Below are positions 52,276 to 59,670 of a stretch of 64,000 bases of DNA, one piece after another. The notes beneath the pieces were generated by a model. The model made no database searches, was not told the DNA's origin, and saw only the letters and a list, made by a program, of their open reading frames with translations. Source of the stretch: RGIG3178 sp942492795 (GTDB lineage Bacteria > Bacillota > Clostridia > Christensenellales > QAND01); NCBI GenBank assembly GCA_942492795.1, contig OW818639.1, positions 2,480,001-2,544,000 on the forward strand. The letters run 5' to 3'. The translations under genes were made by a program, and so were the position numbers. Numbering within the stretch: position 1 is the stretch's first letter; each line of letters opens with the position of its first letter.

Positions 52276-53910
52276 CTAGACCTCTTTGAAAGGTTCTTCG
52301 GATGCGTTTAATCCCGCGATGTAACCGAAGGTCAATGCCGGACCAAGCGTGCTTCCAGCTCCCCAATATGCGTTTGCCGTCGCGGAAGCGATGCAGTTGC
52401 CCGCACCGTATAGCCCGGGGATCGGCTTTCCATATACATCCAACACCTGGGAACGGTGGTTGATGATCGGCCCTCCGTTGGTATCCAGTGTTCCCGCGCC
52501 GAGAATGACCGCATAGTACGGGCCTTCGGACGACAACGGGTACATTGTATAGTTTTTAGACTCTTTAGGCGGCCACTCGACGCCCGGAACCGTCGGCGGG
52601 AACGTCGTCCATTCCCTGTCGTAGCCGAACTCGCCGCGGTTAAAGTCCGCATCTTTTCCCGATTCCGCGTATTTGTTAAACTGGTCTACCGTCTGTTTCA
52701 GATTGTGTGCAAAACCATCATCCAACGCGAATCCGCCTGTATGCGTCTTCAATTCGGCCAGTCTGTCCGCAATTTTTGCGGACAGTTGTTCCAGCGTGTC
52801 GGCCGCAAGCAGGTAAGATGCCGGCGTTCCCTGCACCGGATAGGGCGGAAAGCCCTGCCACAGCGTGGCGGTCCTGTTGTCGAATATCATGAAAACCAGC
52901 ATGTTCGTCCATTCGGCGCGCTGAGGATCCCAGACAAAATGCAGCATTGTGCGATCCGTGTAGTTCCGCTTCTCATCCATGATGCGTTTGCCGTAACGGT
53001 TGACTTCCAGTATGCTGTCGCCGGGGATATAGAAGACATTGTGCACGCCGGTCGGGTCTGCAATCGCTTGTTCCAGCACGATTTCGGCCCGGAATGCTCC
53101 CGCCATGTTGCCCAGCTGCGCACCGATGGCTCCGGCCATTTTAATAAAATCGCCGGTATTTGTCGGCGCCGCGCATCCGCCAAAGTGCGGGCCGCGCTGG
53201 AAATGCAGCATATAGTCCTTGTTGTGCGTATACCCGCCGCTTCCAAAGATCACCGCTTTTCGTGCGCGGATGCGTTTTGTCACATCACCTGATAAAACCT
53301 CAAGGCCTGTGACTTCGCCTGCGTCGTTGCGCAATATCCTCGTTGCTTCATGTTTCGTATGTATTTCAATGCCGTTGGCGGCAGCCCAGGCTTTCAATTG
53401 CCGTACAAGCTCACCGCCGTAGCTCATTTTACCTTCCGGGTTCTGCGAATACAGAACGCGCCCGCGTATCCCTTTGTTTTCGGGCAAATGGTCCATATAG
53501 TCGACTTGCGGCTGGCCTGTCCAGTTGATTTCCTGAATGCTCCGTACAGCTCCGTTGTCCCATAAAAAATCCACCACACTGCTTGCGGTGTCGCAATAGG
53601 TGTCCATCAGATTGAATTCGTTGTCCGGAAGTCCCAGTTTGGCGTCATCCGGATTGTATAGATGCGGAAAAGAATACCGCGCCATGTAGCGCAGCGCATC
53701 CTGCTTCTCATCCTTGATGCCCATCGCCTTTTGAAACCGGTTGTTCGGGATCCAAAACCCTCCGCCCGAACGCAGCGTCGTCCCGCCGACTAAGGCGCTT
53801 TTCTCGATCATCATCACTTGCTGTTTTTGTGTACGTGCTTTGATCGCCGCAGAAAACGCGGCGGCACCGCTTCCGACCACAAGAATATCCGTTTCCTGAT
53901 CGAATTTCAT
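52276..53910 (-). CDS. FAD-dependent oxidoreductase (fumarate reductase/ketosteroid dehydrogenase flavoprotein-like)
   Basis: 544 residues. The N-terminal Rossmann FAD site DILVVGSGAAAFSAAIKA is at 8-25; LVGGTTLRSGGGFWIPNN follows, then the central capping domain, and the C-terminal FAD segment PGLYGAGNCIASATANAYWGAG split by the usual glycine pattern. The family includes soluble fumarate reductases, KstD and related enoate-type enzymes. I see no heme-binding CxxCH, no signal peptide and no Fe-S domain. In this cluster it may oxidise or reduce a small substrate using electrons from neighbouring carriers; the substrate is unknown. Confidence 0.87.
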   Translation of the reverse strand: MKFDQETDILVVGSGAAAFSAAIKARTQKQQVMMIEKSALVGGTTLRSGGGFWIPNNRFQKAMGIKDEKQDALRYMARYSFPHLYNPDDAKLGLPDNEFNLMDTYCDTASSVVDFLWDNGAVRSIQEINWTGQPQVDYMDHLPENKGIRGRVLYSQNPEGKMSYGGELVRQLKAWAAANGIEIHTKHEATRILRNDAGEVTGLEVLSGDVTKRIRARKAVIFGSGGYTHNKDYMLHFQRGPHFGGCAAPTNTGDFIKMAGAIGAQLGNMAGAFRAEIVLEQAIADPTGVHNVFYIPGDSILEVNRYGKRIMDEKRNYTDRTMLHFVWDPQRAEWTNMLVFMIFDNRTATLWQGFPPYPVQGTPASYLLAADTLEQLSAKIADRLAELKTHTGGFALDDGFAHNLKQTVDQFNKYAESGKDADFNRGEFGYDREWTTFPPTVPGVEWPPKESKNYTMYPLSSEGPYYAVILGAGTLDTNGGPIINHRSQVLDVYGKPIPGLYGAGNCIASATANAYWGAGSTLGPALTFGYIAGLNASEEPFKEV

Positions 53911-53935
53911 GCCTTCTTCTCCTTTGGCTGCATGG

Positions 53936-54139
53936 TTACTTGCCGTTCGCCGGAATGCAATAATAATCCCCCGTGTACCCTTTTAACTCCTGCACCGGGC
54001 AACCCGGACAAACGCAGCCCGACTGGGTCGTTATGCATTTGCTGCTTTTGATTCCGGGAAGGCAGAACGCGACGGGCTCGCCGCAATTCCGGTATGTGGG
54101 GCACATGGGACAAATGCATTGCTTTTGTAGATCTTCCAT
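53936..54139 (-). CDS. Cysteine-rich DUF2769-like small protein
   Basis: 67 residues with ten cysteines (8, 10, 13, 19, 26, 35, 42, 44, 47, 61) arranged as CICPMCPTYRNC and CVCPGCP. The pattern fits DUF2769, a small protein family of anaerobes that probably binds metal or an Fe-S cluster; the function is not known. It starts behind GAGGAG and lies 26 bp upstream of the FAD gene. No signal peptide, so cytoplasmic. Confidence 0.85.
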   Translation of the reverse strand: MEDLQKQCICPMCPTYRNCGEPVAFCLPGIKSSKCITTQSGCVCPGCPVQELKGYTGDYYCIPANGK

Positions 54140-54179
54140 TTTGCAGCTCCTCGCTTGGATTTTCCGATGCAGTTATCGT

Positions 54180-54530
54180 CTATTTGACGATAACTTTTCC
54201 GGTCATATACGGATGCGGAATGCAATAGTAATCAAACATCCCCGCTTCGTTGAACGTATGCTTATACGATTTGCCATAGCTCAAGTTGCCGCTATCAAAA
54301 CCTGATCCCGTGGCGGTATGAACGATCGAATCCATGTTGATCCAGGTCACCGTTTCGCCTTTTTGGATGGTTATCTCACTCGGCGTGTATCGATAGTTTT
54401 GGATCACCACGGTGTTCTTGTCCGTCGCCTGCGCGGACGGGGTCGCACCGCCCCCGGCAGTGCAGCCGGTGCCGAAGACAAGCAGCATTGCCGCCATGAG
54501 CAGGATGGGTATCGCTTTGTATTTTTTCAC
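54180..54530 (-). CDS. Cupredoxin (plastocyanin/azurin-like) lipoprotein
   Basis: 116 residues. Signal peptide with lipobox FGTGC (Cys23), a short Gly/Ala/Thr linker, then a blue-copper fold with type 1 ligands His71 (SIVHTATG), Cys103 (YYCIP), His106 and Met109 (HPYM). It is therefore a membrane-anchored extracytoplasmic electron carrier. It starts with GTG behind GAGGAA. Copper electron carriers are unusual in a strictly anaerobic Clostridia background; the downstream copper module (59.6-64 kb) may supply or limit its metal. Confidence 0.92.
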   Translation of the reverse strand: MKKYKAIPILLMAAMLLVFGTGCTAGGGATPSAQATDKNTVVIQNYRYTPSEITIQKGETVTWINMDSIVHTATGSGFDSGNLSYGKSYKHTFNEAGMFDYYCIPHPYMTGKVIVK

Positions 54531-54582
54531 GTCTTCATTCCTCGTTGTTTGATTGCGCCAAAGGCGGGAACGGCGGACAGGC

Positions 54583-54792
54583 CTATAGCGTTAACAGACC
54601 GAAATTCAGGCCCAATGCGATGAAACCATGCATCAATGCCAGAAGCAGTATCGCGTATCCCATGCCTCGATGCCATTTGAAAGGGACGGGCAAGAGCTTT
54701 TTCGCCACTGCGATTTGAAACACGATCGCCGCGAGCAGTATCAAGCCCAACCACAAATGCAATGGCTGCCCCAGCACTATCGGAATACGCAT
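54583..54792 (-). CDS. Two-helix membrane protein with conserved-looking histidines
   Basis: 69 residues: two hydrophobic segments, about 11-30 and 48-66, joined by a short basic loop (KKLLPVPFKWHRGMGY). His12 and His41/His55 lie near or in the helices, as in small heme-b or ferric-reductase-like membrane domains, but two helices alone are too few to be sure. I do not assign a family. The ATG at 54792 follows GTGGAG. It lies 52 bp upstream of the cupredoxin gene and could pass electrons across the membrane to it (inference). Confidence 0.65.
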   Translation of the reverse strand: MRIPIVLGQPLHLWLGLILLAAIVFQIAVAKKLLPVPFKWHRGMGYAILLLALMHGFIALGLNFGLLTL

Positions 54793-54850
54793 CCTGTACA
54801 ACTCCACTTCTGCCGTTTATTTCTTCCGGAGAGTCCGCATACCGGTCCGA

Positions 54851-55006
54851 TCAATAGGAGTATCCGCCGCCCTGTGTTTGAACGGGTATGCCGGTGGTCA
54901 CCTGCGCGGGAAAACTGGTATTGGGTGAATCCGACTTTATCGGTCCACACGCTGATAGCAGACCGACCGACAGAAGCATCAAAAAAACCGCAATTTTTCT
55001 TTTCAT
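54851..55006 (-). CDS. Very small predicted lipoprotein (51 aa)
   Basis: A basic start MKRKIAVFLMLLSVG, a lipobox LLSACG with Cys19, then about 32 hydrophilic residues ending in GGGYSY. No cofactor motif. The ribosome binding site is weak (GGGG 11 bp upstream), so this is a prediction from the clean signal sequence and position in the run. Function unknown. Confidence 0.6.
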   Translation of the reverse strand: MKRKIAVFLMLLSVGLLSACGPIKSDSPNTSFPAQVTTGIPVQTQGGGYSY

Positions 55007-55088
55007 TTCGTACAAACCCCATTTCCTTTGCAATACCCGAAGAAGGTCACATGGCAAATACCAACACATTCGCCTGTCTTGCCATTCG

Positions 55089-55277
55089 CTATTCCACCGA
55101 GATGGCTGCAACAGGGCAACCCTCCATTGCTTCTTTGGTGCATGCTTCCGAGGCAGCCGGTATCACTTCAAAAGCGACCGTGGCGATGTTTTGGGTGTCC
55201 ATGTTAAACACGTCGGGGCAAAGCGATTCGCACAGGCCGCATCCGATACAGGTATCTCTGTTAACAACAGCTTTCAT
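55089..55277 (-). CDS. Single-cluster [4Fe-4S] ferredoxin
   Basis: 62 residues of the small clostridial/Thermotoga-type ferredoxin. Ligands Cys10, Cys13, Cys16 (DTCIGCGLCESLC) and distal Cys54 (EGCPVAA); Cys20 and Cys46 may form the usual disulfide or take no part. The ATG at 55277 follows AAAGGAAG. A low-potential cytoplasmic electron carrier, likely the electron source or sink for the FAD protein in the same run (inference). Confidence 0.93.
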   Translation of the reverse strand: MKAVVNRDTCIGCGLCESLCPDVFNMDTQNIATVAFEVIPAASEACTKEAMEGCPVAAISVE

Positions 55278-55415
55278 TTCAGTACTTCCTTTCATCAGGG
55301 GGATGTTGATTGGGACGAACGAATCCGTTTGTTTGAAAAACAGGATAATTCCCGGATCCAACCATACACAGCGGTTGATTTGCCGGAACGATATGCCGGG
55401 AATTGTCCTCATCAA

Positions 55416-55455
55416 GACAAAAAGCTGCATATTCAAAGAGTATGCAGCCTTTGTC
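55416..55455. terminator. Terminator between zinc-ribbon and ferredoxin genes
   Basis: GCTGCATA at 55424-55431 pairs with TATGCAGC at 55441-55448, extended by GACAAA/TTTGTC; T5 follows on the minus strand. The zinc-ribbon gene is therefore at least partly separated from the ferredoxin gene and those downstream. Confidence 0.75.
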
Positions 55456-55465
55456 TTCACAATTT

Positions 55466-55732
55466 TTACAGTGCGTCGCCGCATATCGGGCAGAACTTCA
55501 TCGCATAGGGGTATTTTGCTTTGAGCGCTTCGACCGCTTCAATGACTTCCTTCGTTTCTTCCGCGACTACAGCAAGATTATCCGCTTCCTCATGTTCTTT
55601 CGGATAGTCTTTTGCTCCGCAATACGGGCACACAGCCATTTCCTTCGGGAACTCCATTGTCAGATCGGCAATTTCTTCCAGGGCTTCCTTTTCGCCCTTT
55701 TCCACTTCTTGTTCGGCGATGCTTTCTTTCAT
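55466..55732 (-). CDS. Small protein with two CPxCG zinc/iron knuckles
   Basis: 88 residues: two metal knuckles, Cys35-x2-Cys38 (VCPYCGA) and Cys81-x2-Cys84 (FCPICGD), separated by a long acidic helical insert (HEEADNLAVVAEETKEVIEA). A single tetracysteine site would be formed by both ends. It is rubredoxin-knuckle or zinc-ribbon-like; which metal cannot be told. An AAAGGAG site precedes the ATG and an AT-rich promoter region lies upstream. A terminator follows, so it may be transcribed alone. Confidence 0.75.
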   Translation of the reverse strand: MKESIAEQEVEKGEKEALEEIADLTMEFPKEMAVCPYCGAKDYPKEHEEADNLAVVAEETKEVIEAVEALKAKYPYAMKFCPICGDAL

Positions 55733-55906
55733 GGCTCGGATCTCCTTTGTTTATTTGGTATCTAGATACTACAATATAAATACATATTTTGCAATATATT
55801 ATTTTCATTATTTTACGTATTATATTAATTATGTTTTCACTACTTATTGATGTTCTCCATCTTATGTCCCTTTGTGCCGGTCTTGTGTGATCCAAAAAAC
55901 GGCAGC

Positions 55907-55941
55907 AAAAAAGGAGCACATGCAAATCCCTCACATGCTCC
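55907..55941 (-). terminator. Intrinsic terminator after the PHD antitoxin gene
   Basis: GGAGCA at 55913-55918 pairs with TGCTCC at 55936-55941; TTTTTT follows on the minus strand (complement of 55907-55912). Confidence 0.65.
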
Positions 55942-55991
55942 CAATCGGTTACCGTACTAGTTTTGTTGGATCGCTGTCGCCGGAGCTTGGC

Positions 55992-56225
55992 TTACACCTC
56001 GTCAAACGATGCAATCAGCGCCGTAGCTTCTTCATCCGGAAGCTCGTCGAGGTGCTCAAGCATCGGCGCGATCCTCTCGTATTCCGCAATCGAAAACAAA
56101 ACCGCATCCGGTTTATTGTTTTTCAATATAACGATCTTTCCCAACGCATCTGCTTTTTCTCTGCACTCTTTATAATTCTTGATCATTTCAGAGTTTGAAA
56201 CAAGCGTTCTTGTTTGAATTCTCAT
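55992..56225 (-). CDS. PHD/YefM-type antitoxin (no adjacent toxin)
   Basis: 77 residues with the Phd/YefM fold signature: MRIQTRTLVSNSEMIKNYKE, KIVILKNNKPDAVLFSIAEYE, and an acidic C-terminal tail (LDELPDEEA) that would wrap the toxin. The ATG at 56225 follows GGGAGG. Normally such genes overlap a RelE/YoeB or Doc toxin gene, but none is found on either side: a terminator follows and 553 bp of apparently non-coding DNA precede it. It may be an orphan, a toxin-loss remnant, or an autonomous regulator. Confidence 0.82.
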   Translation of the reverse strand: MRIQTRTLVSNSEMIKNYKECREKADALGKIVILKNNKPDAVLFSIAEYERIAPMLEHLDELPDEEATALIASFDEV

Positions 56226-56778
56226 TGGCCTTGGCCTCCCAATATGATTTGACAATGGCTTTTGTATAATCCGGCTTAACAATCCTGTTTTCTTTTTATG
56301 GTCTCGCTTGCATCGGCGCATTTCAAGATTATCGTATTATACATATCCAATTTTGTCAATTAATATATTTGAATATTAGTGCTATTATTTTATATATTTG
56401 TATTGGCACTATTCTTCGCTTCGCAGCTGCTTCCCTTACACCTAGGACTCCGATCGGGCACTGCATGAGACATGGGCTGCCGTTTGTTTGGCTTTTTACA
56501 GCATTCCCGGCGTTTCGCACGCTTTTGCAGTGTTGCCGGAAACCTTTTATTGTATACCCAATATGGCAGTCCGTAAAAGCACAGGCGTATCTGTTCGTTG
56601 CACCATAGAGAGACGCCTGCCAATAAAGTATAATATACCACATTCAGCTGCCTTTTCTCAATGTTTACGTTTTTATCCAACAAACCGGACGCTTCTGTTG
56701 TTTTTTTATCAAATCAACCTTCTCCTAGCGTTGCTGAATATGAATTAAGCAAACCTGCGGATGTACAAACGCATTGCA
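56226..56778. other. 553-bp AT-rich region with no recognisable gene
   Basis: Several short frames exist on both strands (up to about 100 codons) but none has a plausible composition and ribosome binding site. A 7-bp inverted repeat CAGGCGT/ACGCCTG at 56582-56588 and 56613-56619 is the only clear structure. It could be the site of a lost gene, such as the toxin partner of the PHD antitoxin. Confidence 0.5.
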
Positions 56779-57801
56779 TCATACAGTGCTTCCCGGCCAA
56801 TCCACCACTTCCATTCCCGCGCGTTCGCTGCTTCCTAAAAACAGAAGTTCTCCGCGGCGTCCCCGCAGCTCTACGGTTACTTCCGCCGTGATGGATTCGG
56901 TGATATCGCGGTGCATCAAGCCGTTCTTGGGTGCCTTGAGGGTGCCGCCGACGGCATTGACAGCTTTTAGGTTCAAAACATATCCCGGTTTTGTAAGCGA
57001 GGCTTGAAGCTTGTTCCCACAAAGCGAGACGGACGCTTTGCCCCCGTTGTATGTGGCAAATTTGTAGAACTTATCCCCCGTGTGAACAAACGCGATGAGC
57101 CCCGTGAAACTTCTGCCAAGCCACGGGATGCGCGCGATGGAGAACATGAACGAATCCCCCGGATTGCTGAAATGGTTTGCCTGGATCCATATCCACCTTT
57201 CGGGGAAGGATTTGCCCCAGTCCTTTTCCAGATAGCCTTCGCCGCCCGTAAAATCGCTGTGCGTCCCGTCGATGTCCAATGCGCCCCGGATCGTATGGCT
57301 TATATGCACGATGCCGTGATAACATTCCATGCCCGGAATGAACGAAAACGGCCCCATGATCCCCGGACTTAAGACCGTCTTGGGGTATCGGACGATATCG
57401 GCAAAGCGCAGCTCACCCGATATAGAGGAACCCTCCTTCCATAGATCGAGTTTTATGCCGGTTTCGGTGAATTCATTTTTTCCGATTTGGATGGACAGCT
57501 TTTTCCGATCCGCACAGAACGACTCCAGCGGAAACCTGTGATACTGTGTTTTGTGATGAACCGCGTCGATCACCTGGATAAACGCATGGGCATCTTCCCT
57601 GCTTTTCCCGATGGTGATCCCCGGTATGACTGCCATCACGGTATCCCGTTGCCTGTTGATGAGTTTGTAGTACCAGCCTTCAAAATAGTTCTTCTTCTTG
57701 TTTGCCCCTAAAAACGCTTCCTGTGAATAGATACTGCAAATGCTCAAAAAGTGATCATCCTCTTTTGGTTTATTTGCGGTCCTTGTATCCGATATCAACA
57801 T
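56779..57801 (-). CDS. Tocopherol cyclase-like protein
   Basis: About 340 residues of the tocopherol-cyclase-like family: GANKKKNYFEGWYYKL near the N-terminus, GPFSFIPGMECYHGIVH, DFTGGEGYLEKDWGKSFP with WIWIQANHF, and FYKFATYNGG. These stretches define the family. True tocopherol synthesis is not expected in Clostridia; bacterial members are uncharacterised and may bind lipids or quinones. The start is uncertain: ATG at 57801 overlaps the CDGSH gene by 32 bp with no site, while TTG at 57747 has AGAGG 11 bp upstream. Co-directional with the CDGSH gene, so probably one transcript. Confidence 0.87.
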   Translation of the reverse strand: MLISDTRTANKPKEDDHFLSICSIYSQEAFLGANKKKNYFEGWYYKLINRQRDTVMAVIPGITIGKSREDAHAFIQVIDAVHHKTQYHRFPLESFCADRKKLSIQIGKNEFTETGIKLDLWKEGSSISGELRFADIVRYPKTVLSPGIMGPFSFIPGMECYHGIVHISHTIRGALDIDGTHSDFTGGEGYLEKDWGKSFPERWIWIQANHFSNPGDSFMFSIARIPWLGRSFTGLIAFVHTGDKFYKFATYNGGKASVSLCGNKLQASLTKPGYVLNLKAVNAVGGTLKAPKNGLMHRDITESITAEVTVELRGRRGELLFLGSSERAGMEVVDWPGSTV

Positions 57802-58465
57802 GTGTCGCATCGCAAAACGGTTTGTTTTTGGATTTGCCGCATCGGCAGAGCGTAACGCGATTCCTTCTCTCATAGACAAATCCGTCCGAAGATTCGATTG
57901 CTATATATCCTTTTACAAAAATGGGCGCGCTCACACCATACGCGATATCCTGAAGGATCTCGATGGAGGGCTTAAAGTCAGGCTCGATCGCATTGCCCAG
58001 CTCGTCGATCGCCACAAGCCTGCCGGACGGGCAATCGCACGCGGCTTTGATGGCCTCTTCCCGAAGACGCGTATTGTCGGATTTTTCCGTCAGTTCCCAC
58101 GCATCGCCATGCTCTTTATGGCAAAACCTTGCGAGTGCGCACCGGTTGTCGTCCATCAATATCAGCGCCGGACCTTTCTGCTGCCTTGCGCGCTGCATAT
58201 AGGGTCTTCGCTGCGCTGTCTCCGTCCCGTTGAACGATGTGGTTATATGGGACCCGTCACAAAAAGGCGGGGTGCTGGTATGTCCGCAGCGGCATAGCCG
58301 GTATTGCTCCACAAGCGGATATTCCTTGGCTTTGTGGTACTCGCACAGCCCGTGTCTGGATTCGATGTGTGTTTCCGACAACGGCACAAAGCCGGTTACC
58401 AGATAGGGGCCGTCCTTTTGGATCGTGATTTTTTGCGTTGCGTCCGGTTTTGTATCTTCCGGCAT
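57770..58465 (-). CDS. CDGSH-type iron-sulfur protein with two CDGSH motifs
   Basis: 231 residues with two [2Fe-2S] sites of the 3Cys-1His CDGSH type: Cys58, Cys60, Cys69, His73 (CRCGHTSTPPFCDGSH) and Cys207, Cys209, Cys218, His222 (CRCGKSKNKPFCDATH). Between them lies a DUF1271-like segment (DNRCALARFCH, then CDCPSGRLV) with further cysteines that resembles the Fe-S-binding divergent ferredoxin region seen in other double-CDGSH proteins. Cytoplasmic. It overlaps or abuts the tocopherol-cyclase-like gene. A redox or cluster-transfer role is likely; the partner is unknown. Confidence 0.9.
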   Translation of the reverse strand: MPEDTKPDATQKITIQKDGPYLVTGFVPLSETHIESRHGLCEYHKAKEYPLVEQYRLCRCGHTSTPPFCDGSHITTSFNGTETAQRRPYMQRARQQKGPALILMDDNRCALARFCHKEHGDAWELTEKSDNTRLREEAIKAACDCPSGRLVAIDELGNAIEPDFKPSIEILQDIAYGVSAPIFVKGYIAIESSDGFVYERRNRVTLCRCGKSKNKPFCDATHVDIGYKDRK

Positions 58466-58646
58466 ATCATCCGCACCCTTTCACCAATATGGCTTTAGTA
58501 TGATCATCCGCAAGCGGTTCCCGTCTTACTGTGCATGCGGTTTGTCGTCTGTCCCTTCGTCAAGAATAACCACAAAGTGGCATTATTTCAATAGATTTCA
58601 AACTGTTTCTTTTCGCTTTGCCTCTTGTTCGATGTGAAAAACCAAA

Positions 58647-58675
58647 TTGGCTATTGTCGTAAAATATGGTACGAT
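58647..58675 (+). promoter_or_regulatory. Promoter of the SDR gene
   Basis: TTGGCT at 58647-58652, 17-bp spacer, TACGAT at 58670-58675 preceded by TGG (extended -10); 50 bp upstream of the start codon. Confidence 0.6.
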
Positions 58676-58725
58676 GGCGACATCGACAGAGCCGCATACA
58701 AGAATTATACAAAAGAGGTCCATTC

Positions 58726-59487
58726 ATGATTGCGTTGATAACGGGAGCAAGCTCCGGCATCGGAGCAGATATGGCACAGGTATTGTCGCAAATGGGATAT
58801 GATTTGATCCTGGTTGCAAGGCGCCGTGATTTGCTGGAGCAGCTCAAGCAACAGCTGCCCACAAACGTTACGGTAATAGCAACGGATCTCAGCGTTGAAG
58901 AATCCTGCATTGCGCTGTTTGAGCAGGTGAAAAACGAGCCTGTTGACATCGTCATCAACAACGCCGGATTCGGTTTGATGGGGGCCTTTGACAAGACCGA
59001 TCTTATGACCGAGCTTGAGATGATCAACGTCAACGTAAAGGCCGTTCACATCCTGACAAAACTGTTTTTGGTAGAATTCAAAAAGAGAAACCACGGTTTT
59101 ATCCTAAACGTGTCTTCGGCGGCAGGGTTTTTACCCGGGCCGCTGATGTCCACCTATTATGCTTCCAAGGCATATGTTCTCAACATCAGCCAGGCAATCT
59201 GGGAAGAATTGCGCCAACAGAAAAGCGATGTGCACATCAGCGTACTGTGCCCCGGCCCCGTTCCGACCGATTTCAACAAAAAGGCAAAGGCGAAGCACAT
59301 CAGCGGAAAAGGATTGCCGAGCAGCGTTGTCGCCGCCTATGCGATCCGCCAGATGTTCCGCAAAAAGAGGGTCATCATACCGGGCTTGGGAGTCAAGCTG
59401 ATGTGCAACATACAGCGCTTTATTCCGATGCGGCCGCTGTTGGTATTCTGCTATAAACGGCTTGTGCACAAAGGCGCGCTGGAGTAA
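58726..59487 (+). CDS. Short-chain dehydrogenase/reductase (SDR)
   Basis: 253 residues, classical SDR. NADP-binding TGASSGIG at 6-13 with Arg-rich VARRRD at 30-35 (favouring NADPH), DL at 54-55, NNAG at 78-81, catalytic Ser131 region and Tyr144-x3-Lys148 (TYYASK). The C-terminal stretch (RQMFRKKRVIIPG) with membrane-like hydrophobics resembles DltE/YqjQ-type SDRs. Substrate unknown. The ATG at 58726 follows AAGAGG. Single gene with promoter and terminator. Confidence 0.92.
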   Translation: MIALITGASSGIGADMAQVLSQMGYDLILVARRRDLLEQLKQQLPTNVTVIATDLSVEESCIALFEQVKNEPVDIVINNAGFGLMGAFDKTDLMTELEMINVNVKAVHILTKLFLVEFKKRNHGFILNVSSAAGFLPGPLMSTYYASKAYVLNISQAIWEELRQQKSDVHISVLCPGPVPTDFNKKAKAKHISGKGLPSSVVAAYAIRQMFRKKRVIIPGLGVKLMCNIQRFIPMRPLLVFCYKRLVHKGALE

Positions 59488-59522
59488 TCCGTAATCATAT
59501 TGACCGATAGCCGATTGAAGAT

Positions 59523-59570
59523 GGCCTGTGAACACCGTACGCAATGTACAGTGCGCACAGGCCTTTGTTT
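59523..59570 (+). terminator. Terminator-like hairpin after the SDR gene
   Basis: GGCCTGTG at 59523-59530 pairs with CACAGGCC at 59556-59563, followed by TTTGTTT. The inner GTAC repeats can extend the fold. Confidence 0.6.
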
Positions 59571-59670
59571 GCTTTCTGCAATCACTTTTTAAAAATCCAA
59601 GTGTTTATCTTCATCAAATCTTCAAAACCTTTTTTTATGATGACATTGTCTATAAGAGGAGGGCTTGCAC

